Below are positions 14,818-14,999 of a stretch of 14,999 nucleotides of DNA, in pieces. The first letter of the stretch is position 1. Each line of letters starts with the position of its first letter. The DNA comes from Lentisphaera sp. (lineage in GTDB: Bacteria; Verrucomicrobiota; Lentisphaeria; Victivallales; GWF2-50-93): contig DYMC01000042.1 of NCBI GenBank assembly GCA_020721745.1, forward strand, positions 1 to 14,999, read 5' to 3'. The notes under the pieces were generated by a model. That model made no database searches. It saw only the letters and a list, made by a program, of their open reading frames with translations, and was not told the origin of the DNA. The position numbers and the translations under genes were made by a program.

Positions 14818-14999
14818 TGATGAAAGATCTAAAGGAAATCATCAGCGAATTCATGCGAAAGCATCCTTGGATCTCGTCTTTCATAATTCTCATCCTCTCC
14901 CTTCTGCTTGTCTGGCAGCTCTGGATAGCCTCGAACAAGGCCGAACTCCATCGCCTCGAGGCGGAAATCAAGGAGAAAGGCGAGCCACTGACCCATGAT
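14817..14999 (+). CDS. Start of a single-pass membrane protein, cut by window end
   Basis: An open frame begins at ATG 14817 (or the adjacent ATG 14820) and has no stop in the 61 codons visible. It starts one base inside the vapC stop (TAATG), with no good binding site, so coupling to vapC is plausible. The visible part has a basic/acidic cytoplasmic-like start (MKDLKEIISEFMRKH), one strongly hydrophobic segment at about residues 18-38 (FIILILSLLLVWQLWIA), then a charged stretch with heptad-like Leu/Ile spacing (AELHRLEAEIKEK) that may be a coiled coil. I do not recognise the family. It could be a small inner-membrane protein or the N terminus of a larger one. Confidence 0.55.
   Translation, partial: MMKDLKEIISEFMRKHPWISSFIILILSLLLVWQLWIASNKAELHRLEAEIKEKGEPLTHD

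Overview
This window is bacterial chromosome, moderately GC-rich and densely coded, and almost every gene is a recognisable housekeeping gene. It has MEP-pathway dxr, a nusA-infB-rbfA cluster, an Aquifex-type monomeric aconitase, metX-metW, and heavy use of AGG (Arg) and ATA (Ile) codons despite the GC content. That combination would fit a member of the PVC/Lentisphaerota-like or a similar deep lineage. The assignment is an inference from gene content, and I hold it loosely.

Layout. (1) 1-803, minus strand: a lone ftsQ with its own extended -10 promoter and a hairpin after its stop. (2) 1053-3865, plus strand: metX and metW (methionine biosynthesis, ATGA overlap), then a UDP-glucuronate 4-epimerase-like gene. 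This unit converges on the next with 9 bp between stop codons. (3) 3875-10788, minus strand, read from the right: nusA, infB, rbfA, a membrane-anchored CBM9-like protein, a galactokinase-family kinase and dxr. From rbfA onward each start overlaps the stop before it (4, 4 and 10 nt). The cluster is probably one operon driven from a promoter near 10903-10930, whose leader contains a strong intrinsic-terminator hairpin, so an attenuator is likely. (4) 11008-14053, plus strand, divergent from nusA: rpsT, a PHP-family phosphoesterase 3 nt behind it, and aconitase with its own promoter and a 14-bp terminator hairpin. (5) 14162-14999, plus strand: a ribbon-helix-helix antitoxin/PIN toxin pair and the start of a single-pass membrane protein that runs off the window.

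How the genes work together. nusA, infB and rbfA serve transcription elongation, translation initiation and 30S maturation. S20, encoded divergently, is also a 30S component. CBM9, galK and dxr have no obvious link to translation and appear to be appended to the operon. metX with metW commits homoserine to methionine synthesis. The epimerase points to uronic-acid-containing surface polysaccharide.

The least explained signal is a 13-bp near-palindrome, TGCGAAAWTCGCA. It occurs six times, always inside genes (dxr x3, galK x1, acn x2) and always with this sequence on the coding strand. Five copies encode Ala-Lys-(Ile/Phe)-Ala with identical Ala and Lys codons, but the galK copy is in another reading frame, which suggests constraint on the DNA itself. 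Other points of interest are the nusA attenuator, a galactokinase with Asn in place of the sugar-binding Glu, and a recurring TAGATT -10 hexamer in three predicted promoters. No mobile element, CRISPR array, tRNA or rRNA was seen.
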